NCBI GenBank assembly: GCA_947396885.1
Contig: OX377206.1
Span: 89,897,960-89,961,959 of the forward strand
Length of the DNA: 64,000 nucleotides
Direction of reading: 5' to 3'
Origin: Heligmosomoides polygyrus polygyrus
Lineage: Eukaryota; Nematoda; Chromadorea; Rhabditida; Heligmosomidae
In this document: positions 1 through 14,689 of the stretch, one piece after another
How the letters are laid out: every line of letters begins with the position of its first letter
How positions within the stretch are numbered: the stretch's first letter is position 1
Notes under the pieces: generated by a model
The model's input: only the letters and a program-made list of their open reading frames with translations
Database searches by the model: none
Told to the model about the DNA's origin: nothing
Translations under genes and position numbers: made by a program

Positions 1-3829
<3,829 letters not shown>

Positions 3830-4790
3830 TGTTATTTCAGTCAAAATGATATGAATTCCTGGTCTTGTAGATTTGTTTGTTCTAATCACTTTCGCGTGTT
3901 GAGTAACCATTCCAGTGTTTCACTAATTTTATCTTGTTATCAGTCAGTCTGAGACATGCTAGTACTAGAGATGCTTCTCGATGTTCGCAAATATTTCGCT
4001 GTACTATTTATTCGTTTCTTCTAATTTTCACTCGCCATAATACTAGGTTTTGCCGAAGTGCATGGAAATGGTCATTATACACTTACGTTCAATTGCACTT
4101 GCCATAATGAGTCTGAATGTCTTGGAGTGCCAAGCGTTTTATAGCGTATATATTATAGCATAGATATGTGACTGATTAGGTGCACATTGTGTGCTACCAA
4201 CTTACAATATTGCGGTGCATTCTCTTTTTTGTCGTTGTAGCAATTCTTCATACATAGATATTATGACAGCATTTTTTTGTGCTTCGTGCGTCGTCCAGTC
4301 TTTGTACGCAGATACGTCTGTTCGTTTTGTCATGTGTCCTCATTTAAATGCATATTATTTATTTTTTAGTAAATTATTTATGATGTTTTGTTCAGATGCA
4401 TGTCGCAGCAGTGAACTTTTTCTTTGCCAAGAACAATTATGGAAAACAAGTGCCCCGTCACGCCTATCGGCGTGCCTCGCACTTGCGCGCTTCGCGCGAT
4501 GTTGCAGTATCACTAAGCTAAGGACAATCACATCAAGTTAGCTGCTCTACTTGTACAGCTTTTTTCCCTACTTAGGAGTACAAAAGGCTCGCAGTACGCA
4601 CAGTATTATAGTATGATAGAGCGATCTGTTGGTTCTTCACTACTGGTCCTCCCTTAGTGAAACGGTCCTCCATTACTGGTACTGGTCCCCCTCAATGATC
4701 CACCCTTAGCGGACGACGTCTTCGGCACGTGTTTTGAATCCCTGGCATGTAGAAGACGTCTGGGTATTCTCCACTATTTTCGCGCCCCAT
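3830..4790. other. 3' flank of AP-2 mu, no gene seen
   Basis: The AP-2 mu 3' UTR must begin here. I saw no clear AATAAA signal nearby and no convincing coding sequence. A block at 4742-4795 recurs in diverged form at 5332-5396, flanking the minisatellite. Confidence 0.5.
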
Positions 4791-4797
4791 AATTTAA

Positions 4798-5255
4798 TCA
4801 GTATCGATAGATGGCGATCGAAACTTTAAAAACGAACTTCAGATTCGTGTTCAGCATCTCCTGACCTCGATCACACCCAGGGCTAACGTTTCGGACCGCT
4901 TGAACGACATTCACAAAAATTCGATGATTGGATCAATATCGGTTGATTGCGATTGCTTCAAAACGAATTTCAGATTCGTGTTCAGCGATCGCGACTACCC
5001 CAGGGGTAAAGTTTCGGACCGCCTGGATGCATCCATAAAAGATCAATAATTTGATCAATATCGATCGATGGTGATCTGCACTTCAAAAACAAACTTCATA
5101 ATCATGTTCAGCGACCTCGATTACCCCCAGGGCTGAAGTTTCGGACCGCTTGGACGACATCCATAAAAAATCGATAATTTGATCGATGGTGATCTACACT
5201 TCAAAAACTAACTTCATAATCATGTTCAGCGACCTTGATTATCCCTAGGGCTGAA
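4798..5255. repeat. Minisatellite, about 4 units of 118-131 bp
   Basis: GTTCAGC recurs at 4849, 4980, 5106 and 5224. Each unit carries an ATCGATCGATGGTGATC-like start, CTTCAAAAACGAACTTCA, a CCCCAGGG-like block and GTTTCGGACCGC (lost in the last unit). Units have diverged by point changes and small indels. Confidence 0.85.
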
Positions 5256-5657
5256 GTTGGCGACGTGTTTCGTGTTCTACGGCTCGCCATGCACGGTCGC
5301 CGACGTGTTCTGCTCGTCTACTGAGTCGCCAGGCACGCAGAAGGCGTTTTGGTATTTTCCGCCATTTTCTGGCCTTAATTTGTGCCCCATAATTTCCCCT
5401 ATTTTATGACTCATCGTCGATCGATAGTGTGACTCGTCGCCCAGCGGATTATTATATAGTATGATATTAGGTTGTCCGGAAATTAATGCAGGTTTTCGGT
5501 TGTCGTCCCTCTGGGTTTAGAGCGAGATTATTTGGCAAAGTTTTACCTTGGAATAGTGCACAATTGTAAACTGTTACAAAGCCGGTTTTGTGCGCTTTCT
5601 CACTGTTCTATTCGTTTTTAGTATATACTACTTCACGGCAGATTTTGTAGGCTATAA

Positions 5658-6119
5658 ATGGACGTGTCAAGGCAGCAATTTCGGCAGATTTATTTCTGTG
5701 GGTTCAAGCTCGGTCGTACGGCGGCGGAAACAACTCGGAGCATCAACCAGGTATGGGGCCGAAGAAGTGTTAACGAATCCATGGTAAAGCGCTGGTTTCA
5801 AAAGTTTCGTCGAGGTGAATTCGATCTCGAGGACGAGGCAAGTCGCGAACGTCGCTCTGGCATTGATGACAACGAGTTGAAGACCTCGGTGGAAACAAAT
5901 AGACGTGTGATCGTTCGAGAACTTGCGAAAGAACTCTGCGCAAGCAAATCAAGTGCTAGGGAACATCTGCGGAAAATTGGAAAGACGAAGAAGTTAGATA
6001 AATGGATACTACACGAATTGAACGACCATCAAAAAAAAAAATCGTCGGTTCGAAGTGACGTCAGCGCTGCTTCTTCGAAACAAGAACGATCCATTCCTCG
6101 ACCGTATCGTAACTTTTGA
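5658..6119 (+). pseudogene. Mariner transposase, N-terminal part, frameshifted
   Basis: The ATG at 5658 opens the paired HTH region of a mariner transposase (RSVNESMVKRWFQKFRRGEF, then the linker KLDKWILHELNDHQ). The frame is lost at an 11-A run (6030-6041). The next stretch continues in another frame with family-like RNKNDPFLDRIVTFDEK, carrying the first catalytic Asp, and RSAQWLGRDEVP. The slip lies in a homopolymer, so an assembly error is possible, but other lesions downstream argue for a true pseudogene. Confidence 0.9.
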
Positions 6120-6226
6120 CGAGAAACGGATTCTCTACGGTAACCGGCGAAGACGATCGGCTCAGTGGTTGGGCCGCGATGAAGTTCCACAGCAGTACCC
6201 GAACCCGAAATTGCACTAAAAAAGAT

Positions 6227-6428
6227 GGTATATGTCGCGTAGGTGAGCAGCATTGGTAGATGGGAACGCCTAAACCAATCAGACCGCATGGAAAGGCATG
6301 CCATTCAGAGAGGGCATGTACAGTTGGTATCCTGATGGGCTGGCACGTGTTAGGCCTGTACTCTGTTTGGTTACTATTGGCTGGCGCGCTCCCACCTACC
6401 AATGCTGCTCACCTACACGACATGTACC
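6227..6428. mobile_element. MITE, 202 bp, inside mariner
   Basis: The ends are inverted repeats starting GGTATATGTCGCGTAGGTGA and continuing through GCAGCATTGGTAG. An 8-bp target duplication, AAAAAGAT, flanks it (6219-6226, 6429-6436). There is no coding capacity. The 8-bp duplication suggests a hAT-type source, but the GGTA ends are unusual for hAT. A second copy lies at 11352-11554. Confidence 0.9.
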
Positions 6429-6436
6429 AAAAAGAT

Positions 6437-6898
6437 CATGATAACTGTTTGGTGGTCTGCTTCTGGATTAATTCTCTACAGTTTCTTGAATTTGGGCGAA
6501 ACAATGACGGCAGAGAACCACGTCCCAAAGCTCGACGAAATGTACGAAAAATGCCGACTTCTGCATCCGGCAGTGGTCAATAGAAAAGGACCGGTCCTTC
6601 TCCACGATAACGCGATCGACATATTGCGCATCCGACGCTGCAGAAGTTGAACGAATTGGGCTACGAAATTCTACTACACCCACAATATTCACCGGCCCTT
6701 TCGCTAACCGACTACTACTTCTCCAAGCATCTGGATAAGTTCATGAGCGAGAAATGCTTCAATAACCGAGCCCAGGTGGAAACTGCCTTCGACGAGTTCA
6801 TCCGCTCTAGAATTCCGAACTTCTGCGCAACAGCGATAAGTAAGGTAGTACCTCGTTGGCAAAGACGTATAGCCTCGAATGGTTTTTACATCGGTTAA
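6437..6898 (+). pseudogene. Mariner transposase, C-terminal part
   Basis: After the MITE the sequence resumes with MITVWWSASGLILYSFLN, GETMTAENHVPKLDEMYEK and VNRKGPVLLHDNA (second catalytic Asp). It then shifts frame to KLNELGYEILLHPQYSPALS and TDYYFSKHLDKF, and ends SKVVPRWQRRIASNGFYIG. The frameshift after HDNA and the degraded YSPxLxxTDY motif show that it is dead. Confidence 0.9.
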
Positions 6899-6977
6899 CA
6901 AGGTTGTGTTTGAGCCGAGATATGTCGTTTTAAAGTTTGAGGTCCAAAACCTGCATTAATTTCCGGACAATCTAATA

Positions 6978-7590
6978 CATTTAAATCCTCTTCGCAGTTT
7001 CAAGTAAGCAGCATTTGCACTGTAGGTCAACCTTAAATCGTGACGGATTGAGTGAGTACATGACACGATCCAAGCTCGTAGTGTACTCAAAAATTGCCTC
7101 CTTCATGCCTTTGGTAGGTTATTTTTTCTGAAAAAGATTTTTTAAAAGAAAATTTCATGATACGTGCCCACCATTAGTCCTAGTTTATACTTCCACCGCT
7201 GCGCCGTACTGGAACATGAATGGCGGAGCTGTCGGTTTTCGCGTCACTCGGCGGCACCACTTGTTTATTTATACTCTGCCACCGTGAAACACTTCTTTCG
7301 ACGGAATTTTACGGTACGGTCTTTCGTCTTTGCATGACCCACAAAAAGGAGAAAGAACTCCAGAGCGATGGGTTGTTACGAGACAAGCGGTCAGCTGTGT
7401 TAATGAATACAGAAGCGTGTAGCGCAGTCGGAGAAGGCGCAGGCCATCCAGTCCACCTAGGATCGATTCGGATTTGTAGGCTCTCCCAGGCCTGACAGGC
7501 CTTGAAGAGTACATCTATCCGTTCAGGGTTGGCAACAGACACTTTGGATGAAAAAACAGACATTCTCTTGTCCAGCCGCCGACCACAGCA
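6978..7590. other. No gene recognised
   Basis: Nothing here resembles a known family. Short open stretches lack splice or homology support. A TGTAGCGCAGTCGGAGAAGG-like SINE-A head fragment is visible near 7419-7440. Confidence 0.4.
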
Positions 7591-7956
7591 GGGCCCGGAT
7601 TCGTGAAAGCGGCCGGTGGTAAATCCTACGCAAATTCACCTAGACGGCCATTTACGGTCCATTTACCGGAAACTTATCTCTGCTTCTGATTCATGACGGC
7701 CGAAGCAAAGGTTTTGCCCCTGTCGAGTATTGATTTGGCCGGTGAGATGGCAACGGGCCAGGGTCCTTGCGTTGGGTCAGAAACTAGCAGGGAGGAAAAC
7801 CCTTACTTTGGCGGTAAATGCTCCCGGACGCGCTAGCGAGGTAGCATTTACCTCGAAACTTACCGCTGATTTTCCCCGCCGCATGTTCATGAATCGCGGG
7901 TAAGTGGGGAGTGGCGGTAGATTTCACACCGGTAAGTCGTTTATGAATCCGGGCCC
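7591..7956. mobile_element. Probable MITE with GGGCCCGGATTC ends
   Basis: The left end reads GGGCCCGGATTCGTGAAAG and the right end is GACTTACCGG-type sequence closing with TGAATCCGGGCCC, an imperfect inverted repeat over 366 bp. The interior is GC-rich and non-coding. I could not define a target duplication. Confidence 0.6.
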
Positions 7957-8111
7957 AAGGCTTTCTTAAGGCCTAGTACGTATTCGGGATATTGTATTCA
8001 CATTATCTTGTAAAGGTGCAATGCGGGGCGAGAGCTTGTTTAGCTACGATCCACGTTGGCCTTATCCTTATTAATGAATAGAACCGAATTCTCCACAACT
8101 ATCTGTCGATC

Positions 8112-8420
8112 TGACCGATCGATTGGGCGCATGTAGCGCAGTCGGAGGAGGCGCCGACTGTCGCGTGCACCTGATACCAGGTCCCTTGTTCGGATTTCCC
8201 GCCCTGGCCAACCAAGCCATCCATCCCTCCGGGGTCGGCGAATTGATACCAGACTTGTCGGGAAAGGATAAAGCGCTGACTTGTTCATCAGCTGGAAACC
8301 ACAGGTCATTGAATGGCCTAATACGCATTCATATCGCCTCCACGACATCCCGTAGAAGTAGAATGCGCTGGCGCATCCGAAAAGGGATTGAGTAACGCAG
8401 TCCCTTATCCTTTATCCTTT
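8112..8420 (+). repeat. SINE-A copy, near full length
   Basis: The tRNA-like head has A box TAGCGCAGTCGG. The body motifs include ACCAGACTTGTC and GGAAAGGATAAAGCGCTGAC. The tail is (CTTTATC)n. An exact 11-bp duplication ATCTGTCGATC lies at 8101-8111 and 8421-8431. Thirteen extra bases sit before the usual head. Confidence 0.9.
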
Positions 8421-8431
8421 ATCTGTCGATC

Positions 8432-9700
8432 ACTGCAGAGGATTGACCTAACTCCTAGCACTATACGTTGTCACCTAGCTGTTTGTGCTGCAAAACGTCA
8501 TAGAGTTTTCCTATTCCTTTTCCTAGAAATTCCTTGAAAAATGCTTCCTTTATGGCAAAAGTTCGCAGCTATCCTAGTCGGGGGGGGGGGGGGACAATCG
8601 CTAGAAAAATGACAGAAACATAAACATGGTAGATTCTCCTGGCCAGGAAATTGCAAACAAAGATCATCTCACACAGCTAGTTCATGTTCATATATTTCAT
8701 TTGAAATCTGCTTGGGAGATTAGTAAAAATTCAATTTTCATGCCCTTGTCGTGCTTCAAAAGTGCAATCTGCGCCTACATTCGGAAGATGTACTCAAGAA
8801 GTCGCGCAAGGCGCGTCGGGATTCAGAAGACGTGCTGCTCCAGAAGTCGCACAGTTTGTGCATCTGGATTCAGAAGAGGTGAGAGAATGAATTCTCTCTC
8901 TCCCCCCTCCCCCACCAGTTAGGATGCCTCCGAATGTTCTTAATTGGCAAATGCTGGTTATGGTGGTTTTTTGTAAGGAGCTTTTGGAATGGCTGAAGAA
9001 AAGATAAACAATCGTGGAAGCGAAAGTACGGTGAGCTAAGCTGTTGCGTCTGTACCATTCTGCTTTAATCCTTTAGCTTTTGGAGAACTCCTTTTTTATC
9101 GCTCAAAGGTTATTCTTGAGAATAACAAATTGTAGGCAAAAATGTACTGAGTGCGGAAGACGCAGATGGTGCACGAAGGCGAACTATATGTAGTTCCAGA
9201 GTGTCCACTGAAAAAAGTGGAGAACAAAAAATGCGTAACGATTCGCGGTGGTGCTCCTCTCCAACGATTAGTCGTTTTGGAGTAATTTGTTAAGGAGCGC
9301 TTGACTATTAGGAACTAATTACGAACGTAACGGGGTCCCCAGGGTGCATAGAACTCAGGCGACTCAGTTTACATGATGGCTCATGTATACGACTTTCTCC
9401 TCTAATCCTCTAAGCCGTCAGTGTTCCCCTCTAGCAAATGAAAGCCGTACAGCGATTTCTTTCCTGATGTTTGGAATTCGGCACAACGACGCACAACACT
9501 CTTCCGTTCATTGTTCTTGTCACCGCTTCAGATGAAGTAATGGTCCAAAGTCCAGTTGTCTAGTAATGTGGAGTGTGTTTATGTGGTTACTTCTCTTGAA
9601 AGCGGTCTCAAAGAGTTCCACACTCCACATCATCTGAAGCAACAACAACAAAAAATAACACCGAACGATAAGTGTAGGCATTGATCAGTTCCTGATTGAG
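8432..9700. other. No gene recognised
   Basis: This interval includes a G14 run at 8581-8594. A short inverted pair is visible: AGTAATGTGGAGTGTG near 9560 and CACACTCCACATCATC near 9620. No supported coding exon was found. Confidence 0.45.
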
Positions 9701-9707
9701 ATGCGTG

Positions 9708-10570
9708 GAGCTTCTACTTCAAAGGATGTCGTGGAGGCGATTTGAATGCATATTTGGCCCATGCTGGGCACGTGATAGCGCAGTCGGAGGTGACGGCTGT
9801 CGCGTGCACCCGATGTCAGGGTCCTGGTTCAGATTTCCCGTCTAGGCCAACCAAACCTTCCCTCCCTTCAGGGTCGTTGAATTGGTACCAGACTTGTCTG
9901 GGAAGAACAAAATGCTGACATGTTCATCGGCAGGACACCGCAAGCCATGGTATGGCCAAATACGCATTCATTTCGCCTCGACGACATCTCGTAGAGGTAG
10001 AATGCTCAAAGAGATTGAGTAACGCCATCCCTCATCCGTTTTTATTTATTTGGCCCACGCTGGTCGCGTGATAGCGCAGTCGGAGGAGATGCCGGTTGTC
10101 GCGTGCACCCGATACCAGGTTCCTGGTTCAGATTTGCCGTCTAGGCCAACCAAACCTTCCATCCCTCCGGTGTCGGTGAATTGGTACCAGACTTGTCTGG
10201 GAAGGATAAACTCTGGGAACTGACATGTTCATTGGCAGGACACCGTGATTCATTGTATGGCCAAATACGCAATTAAATCGCCTCGACGACATCCCGTAGA
10301 AGTAAAATGCTCAAAGGGATTGAGTAACGCCGTCCCTCATCCGTTTTTATTTATTTGGCCCACGCTGGTCGCGTGCTAGCGCAGTCGGAGGAGACGCCGG
10401 CTTTCGACGGACTCGTCTGGGAAGGATAAACACTAACTTGTCCATCGGCTGGCTACCACAAGGCAGCTTATGTAATTGCTCCTACGACATACCGCGGAAG
10501 TAGAATGCGTGGCGCATCCCACAAAGGGATTGATTAACACCCTCATCTAGTCGTTATCCTTTACTCTTTA
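9708..10570 (+). repeat. Three tandem SINE-A copies with an inverted SINE tail in front
   Basis: SINE-A heads recur at 9776, 10072 and 10377 in the same orientation. Each new head is preceded by TTTATTTATTTGGCCCACGC, a junction that resembles the end of the inverted SINE tail at 9708-9762. The third copy lacks about 100 bp of the body. The periods are 296 and 305 bp. Confidence 0.88.
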
Positions 10571-10819
10571 TCCATTTTTTGGTAGACTTGGGAGGTGTAA
10601 CCCGAGTGACAAGTCAGAGTTAGGACCTATCCTAATTGGGGGCGGGAGCATATAGTGATTTGTATCTTCAATCCGTTGTTTGAGCTTCTATGTGAGCTTA
10701 AACTGTTATCCCTTTATGCGAGGGCTTTTATTTAAATTCGCGGATGTGGTTGTGTGGCATGGAAGGACATACGCAAATGGCACTTTACGTGGGTTGCCCC
10801 CTCCCGACTAAGACGGATC

Positions 10820-11000
10820 ACAGTGTTTTATTCTTCCCATACAAGTCTGGTATCAATGTAGGGATCCCGGAGGGATGAAGAGGTTCTATGTACTGGGAGG
10901 GATATCAACTTTGAAATCGATTAGGGGGCACAAGAGGGCTACGAGCGTATGCTTTGCACCCGTAGATAGTATGTAGTGCAGCCGAAAGAGATTCCTGCTA
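10820..11000 (-). repeat. Degraded SINE-A copy
   Basis: Minus-strand remnants of the family are visible: CATACAAGTCTGGTATCAAT, CCCGGAGGGATGAAGAGG and GTAGTGCAGCCGAAAGAG. Confidence 0.5.
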
Positions 11001-11106
11001 CTGATTACACGGGTCCGCTACTATTTGTACACATTTGCATAATCTGAGGGCCTCCCATAATTGTCGTGGGCTTAGACATAGGATAGAGGAGCAGTAATCA
11101 ACACCA

Positions 11107-11351
11107 TATTCTGGGATGCGCCACGCATCCTACTTCTTCGGGATATCGTGGAGGCAATTAGAATGCGTACTTGTTCATTCAGGGGACGTGTAGCGCAGTC
11201 GGAAGAGGTGCCGGCTGTCGCGTGCACCCGATACCAGTTTAGGGTGCGGATTTCTCGCCCAGACCAGCCAAGCCTTTCATTCCTTCGGGGTCGTTGAATC
11301 GGTACCAGACTTGTCCGGGAAAGACAAAGCACTGTTCATTGGCAGGCTACC
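11107..11351 (+). repeat. SINE-A, inverted tail piece followed by head
   Basis: Bases 11107-11172 are SINE-A tail on the minus strand (GATGCGCCACGCATCC, GATATCGTGGAGGC). From 11185 a plus-strand head follows (TGTAGCGCAGTCGG). The head is interrupted by the MITE at 11352. Confidence 0.8.
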
Positions 11352-11554
11352 GGTACATGTCGCGCAAGTGAGCAGCATTGGTAGGTGGGAGCGTGCCAGC
11401 CAATAGTAACCAAACAGAGCACATGCCGAACATATGACAGCCCATCAGGGTACCAACTGTACACGCCCTCTCTGAATGGCATGTCCATTCCATGCGGTCT
11501 GATTGGTTTAGACGTTCCCACCTACCAATGCTGCTCACCTACGCGACATATACC
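11352..11554. mobile_element. MITE, 203 bp, second copy
   Basis: It shares both ends and the interior with the 202-bp MITE at 6227 but lies in the opposite orientation. No matching target duplication is visible here, so the flanks have been rearranged or eroded. Confidence 0.88.
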
Positions 11555-11635
11555 GCTATATAATATAAATTTTTTGGACAAATGTCCTTTAAGAAAATTC
11601 ACAACATATAGTTTCTCTTGTCTTCACCAACTTCC

Positions 11636-11700
11636 GGAGAAGTGGAATGCATGGCGCAACCCAAGAAAAAAGATTTGATTAACGCCGTGCTCTATACTTC
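11636..11700 (+). repeat. SINE-A tail fragment
   Basis: GAGAAGTGGAATGCATGGCG and GATTTGATTAACGCCGTGCT match the SINE-A 3' part. It could be the rest of the copy split by the MITE. Confidence 0.6.
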
Positions 11701-11781
11701 CTATTGTGTTTTTGTTTTTAATGCTCTTTGACAGAGTTTTAGCGTTTGCTTTGCATTTTTTTTTGTGAAGTATGATGTTCA

Positions 11782-12073
11782 CGGCGCGTGTAGCGCAGTC
11801 GGAAGAGGCGCCGGCTGTCGCGTGCACACGATACCAGGTCCCTGGTTCGAATTTCCCGCCCAGGCCAACAAAGTCTTCTATCCCTCCGGGTCGGTGAATT
11901 GGTATCAGACTTGTCTGGGAAGGATAAAGCGCTGACTTGTTCATCGGCTGGCCACCGCAAGTCATTGTATGGCGAAATACACATTCAACTCGCCTCCACG
12001 AGATTATGTAGAAGTAGAGGCGTGGCGCATCCTAAGAGGGATTGAATAACGTCGTCCTTTATCCTTTTATCCT
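11782..12073 (+). repeat. SINE-A full copy with 11-bp target duplication
   Basis: It runs from CGGCGCGTGTAGCGCAGTCG to the (CTTTTATC) tail. The duplication TATGATGTTCA lies at 11771-11781 and 12074-12084. The sequence is close to family consensus. Confidence 0.95.
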
Positions 12074-12397
12074 TATGATGTTCAGTACCTTGTGCGTCCG
12101 GATTTCGCAAGTGTTTAGAATGGATTTTCTGCACAGTGGTTGCTTGCATTACTTTCAAATCTCTTAATGGGCCTATACTTCGTAGATGTGGTGGGAATAT
12201 GGTTTTTCTCCCTACCCATAGGCTGTGAATCACTTTAAAGCCAATTGCTCCCACACGACCATCGGCCGATGTCGGAAAATTTTGCCTGCTCCGTCAAAAA
12301 TGTTGTCTCTGAATTTTCACGGCACGCTTGCCAGAGGGTCTCGAATTTCCGCAATTCTCCTGAGACGTCGTCCAACATTTTCATCATAGACGTTTAG

Positions 12398-12621
12398 TCT
12401 CGGAGGACACTAGTATCATCGCTTCTCCTAAAAAAGGAATTTATTGTTCAACTAAGAGCCCCGGCGGCCTACTGCCTGATATTGACTGCTCATCGCCACC
12501 AACCGGTTGTTTATTATCTTCAAGCTCTCCAGCTTCGCCAAGTATTCAGATTCAGGTTATGCAGCAGCTTTATTCCCTTCCGCCTATTTTGACGCCTTCG
12601 CTGTCCTCACTGTCTGCCTAA
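12398..12621 (+). CDS. Candidate terminal exon, unknown protein
   Basis: After an acceptor-like TTTAG there are 73 open codons ending in TAA. They read in part SPGGLLPDIDCSSPPTGCLL and MQQLYSLPPILTPSLSSLSA. The Ser/Pro-rich, non-repetitive composition resembles the tail of a regulatory protein. I do not recognise a family. No upstream exon was found, and the exon could be spurious. Confidence 0.3.
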
Positions 12622-12919
12622 ATGGTGATCTATGACAGGGTCGTAGACGCCAGAATAGTCGGCTCGCTCGTATCTGCTAAGCGCTTTCGTGGCTCCGCGT
12701 TCGACTAGCTGGTAGCGGACTTGTCTCTCTGATGTATGAGGCGCTGGTTTGTCGATTAACCTCCGTGTTCTCCACTTTAAAATCTTGGCATATGCTTCCG
12801 GATTGTTCGATAATTTATGTCGTTTCTTCTCATAGACGGCGTGAACTGTGTACTTTTATGCAGTAGTGATAAGTTAGACTTTAGACTACCTTCTTTCAAA
12901 AACTGGGCGTAATTAGTAG

Positions 12920-14030
12920 AAACAAGATGGTAAAAAATGAAGCTGAAAATGGATAATCACAGAGAGTGCTCTCGGCATATTTTGTTTTTCTTCCGAAAGG
13001 GCAAAAAAAAAAACGCGGTGCAAGCTGGGAAGAAATTATGTGAAGTTTATGGTGAGGACTTCCTTACTGAACGCCAATGTCAGGGTTGGTTTGCTCGCTT
13101 TCGCTGTGGGAATTTTAAGTGCAAGATGGACATACTGGTCGTACAATCACTTTTGATGACGACGAAATAAAGGCGTGAATCGGGAATAACTGGCATAGAA
13201 CAACTCGAGAGATGGCAGAGAAGCTTGTCATATCATATCGAACTCAACCGTCTACTTGCACTCACAACAGCTTGGTTACGTAGACCAACTGGATGTTTAG
13301 GTTGCTAATGAAATGAAGGGAATCCACCTCACCGAATACATTAACTAGGCGATTCTTTGCTGAATCCATAACGGCTGATGAAAATGGATTGTTTACGATG
13401 ACGCCGAAAACGATCATGAACCAAGCAGAATAAAGGATAAAAGGATAAAGGACGGCGTTACTCAATCCCTTCTGGGATGCGCCAGCGCATTCTACTTCTA
13501 CGGGATGTCGTGGAGGCGACATGAATGCGTGTTTGGCCATACAATGACTTGCGGTGGCCAGCCGATGAACAAGTCAGCGCTTTATCCTTCCCAGACAAGT
13601 CTGGTACCAATTCACCGACCCCGGAGGGATGAAAGGCTTGGTTGGCCTGGGCGGGAAATCCGAACCAGGAACCTGGTATCGGGTGCACGCGGCAGTCGCG
13701 CCTCCTCCGACTGCGCTACACGCGCCCTAACCAAGCAGAATACGTCCCTACAATCGACATCTAACGCCAACATTCACCAAAAGAAGACTGTGCTGTCTTA
13801 GTGGTGGGATAACAAGGGTCTGCGATGAACTGCTTCCAAAAATCCAAACAATTGATTCGGATTTCTACTGTCGTCAACTATCGATATTGAACGAGGAATT
13901 CAAGAAAAAACTCCCTGAACTGGAGAATAACAAAGGCGTGGTGTTCCCTTATGATAACGCCAGATCCCACACCTCTTTCATGACCCGTCGAAAATTAACA
14001 GAGCTCAATGTGAACTGATAGACAGCTATG
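12920..14030 (+). pseudogene. Mariner (Hsmar1/cecropia-like) transposase remnant
   Basis: The N-terminal HTH region is recognisable (GEDFLTERQCQGWFARFRCG, then TTREMAEKLVIS). After the SINE insertion the catalytic block reads LENNKGVVFPYDNARSHTSF and MTRRKLTELN. Several frameshifts and stops are present and no clear terminal repeats were found, so both ends appear lost. The SINE at 13433-13728 is inserted inside. Confidence 0.85.
13433..13728 (-). repeat. SINE-A full copy inside mariner, 14-bp duplication
   Basis: Minus-strand SINE-A, tail GGATAAAGGACGGCGTTACT at left and head CGCTACACGCGCCC at right. The 14-bp duplication AACCAAGCAGAATA lies at 13419-13432 and 13729-13742. Removing SINE and one duplication restores continuous mariner sequence. 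Confidence 0.97.
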
Positions 14031-14117
14031 TACCCTACAGCCATAGCATTTCTTGTAACTCCTGACATACGGGTGAGTGCTGATGGGTCTCACGAAGTGT
14101 GGATGTTTCGTTCGATG

Positions 14118-14225
14118 AGCATCGCCGGTGGTGTAATGGCGTAAAGCCTTCCCGCCCGGTCAGCCGGAGGTGCTGGTTCGAGTCCTGTCTGGCGCTATAG
14201 TTTTGGTGGCAACAAAACATCGTTG
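14118..14225 (+). repeat. SINE-B copy
   Basis: The tRNA-like head CGCCGGTGGTGTAATGGCGT is followed by B box GGTTCGAGTCC, closing TCTGGCGC and the family 3' segment AACAAAACATCGTTGTAACA. Confidence 0.85.
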
Positions 14226-14689
14226 TAACAGCTTATATCTAACGGTTCTTCGAAGAAAGAATATCACACTGAAGCTTCGCGGTGAAAAAAGATACTCAAC
14301 CACTAGTTACTAAGTCGTAACACTCCAGAAGCTCTATTTTGTTTTTCGTTTACAAAATTCTAAATTCAGAGAAAAAAATCAAGGCAGCCATTAATTTGCC
14401 ATGCCCTGCGGAACAGCTGCGCGCTACGTCACCTCGTTTTCAGATGAGAGATCGGAGAAGCCAACAGCACATAAGCATAACAACAGGGTAACAAGCAGGA
14501 GGGCTGCAAAAATTCTTCTGACTGACTGGGATTTCGTGGGCAAAATTTTTCTACATTTCTACGTTTGATGACAAGAAAAATCAGGAAGGACAGAACAGTG
14601 GCACAAGTGGACATTCGACGAAACTTTCTAGTGTGAAAAATGGTGTCTCACAGTTTGAAGATCTTTACGTTTCAGATGCCTTTCGTATA

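Larger units (their letters stand above)
5467..6975 (+). mobile_element. Mariner element, inactive, with nested MITE
   Basis: Terminal inverted repeats TTAGGTTGTCCGGAAATTAA (left) and its near complement (right) are flanked by TA duplications at 5465-5466 and 6976-6977. Length is 1509 bp, about 1.3 kb after removing the nested MITE (6227-6428), which is normal for mariner. The transposase reads on the + strand but is frameshifted. Insertion order is mariner, then MITE. Confidence 0.95.

Noticed and set aside
8581..8594. G-run as a G-quadruplex regulatory element
   Set aside because: A single homopolymer, possibly a sequencing or assembly artefact; no gene nearby.
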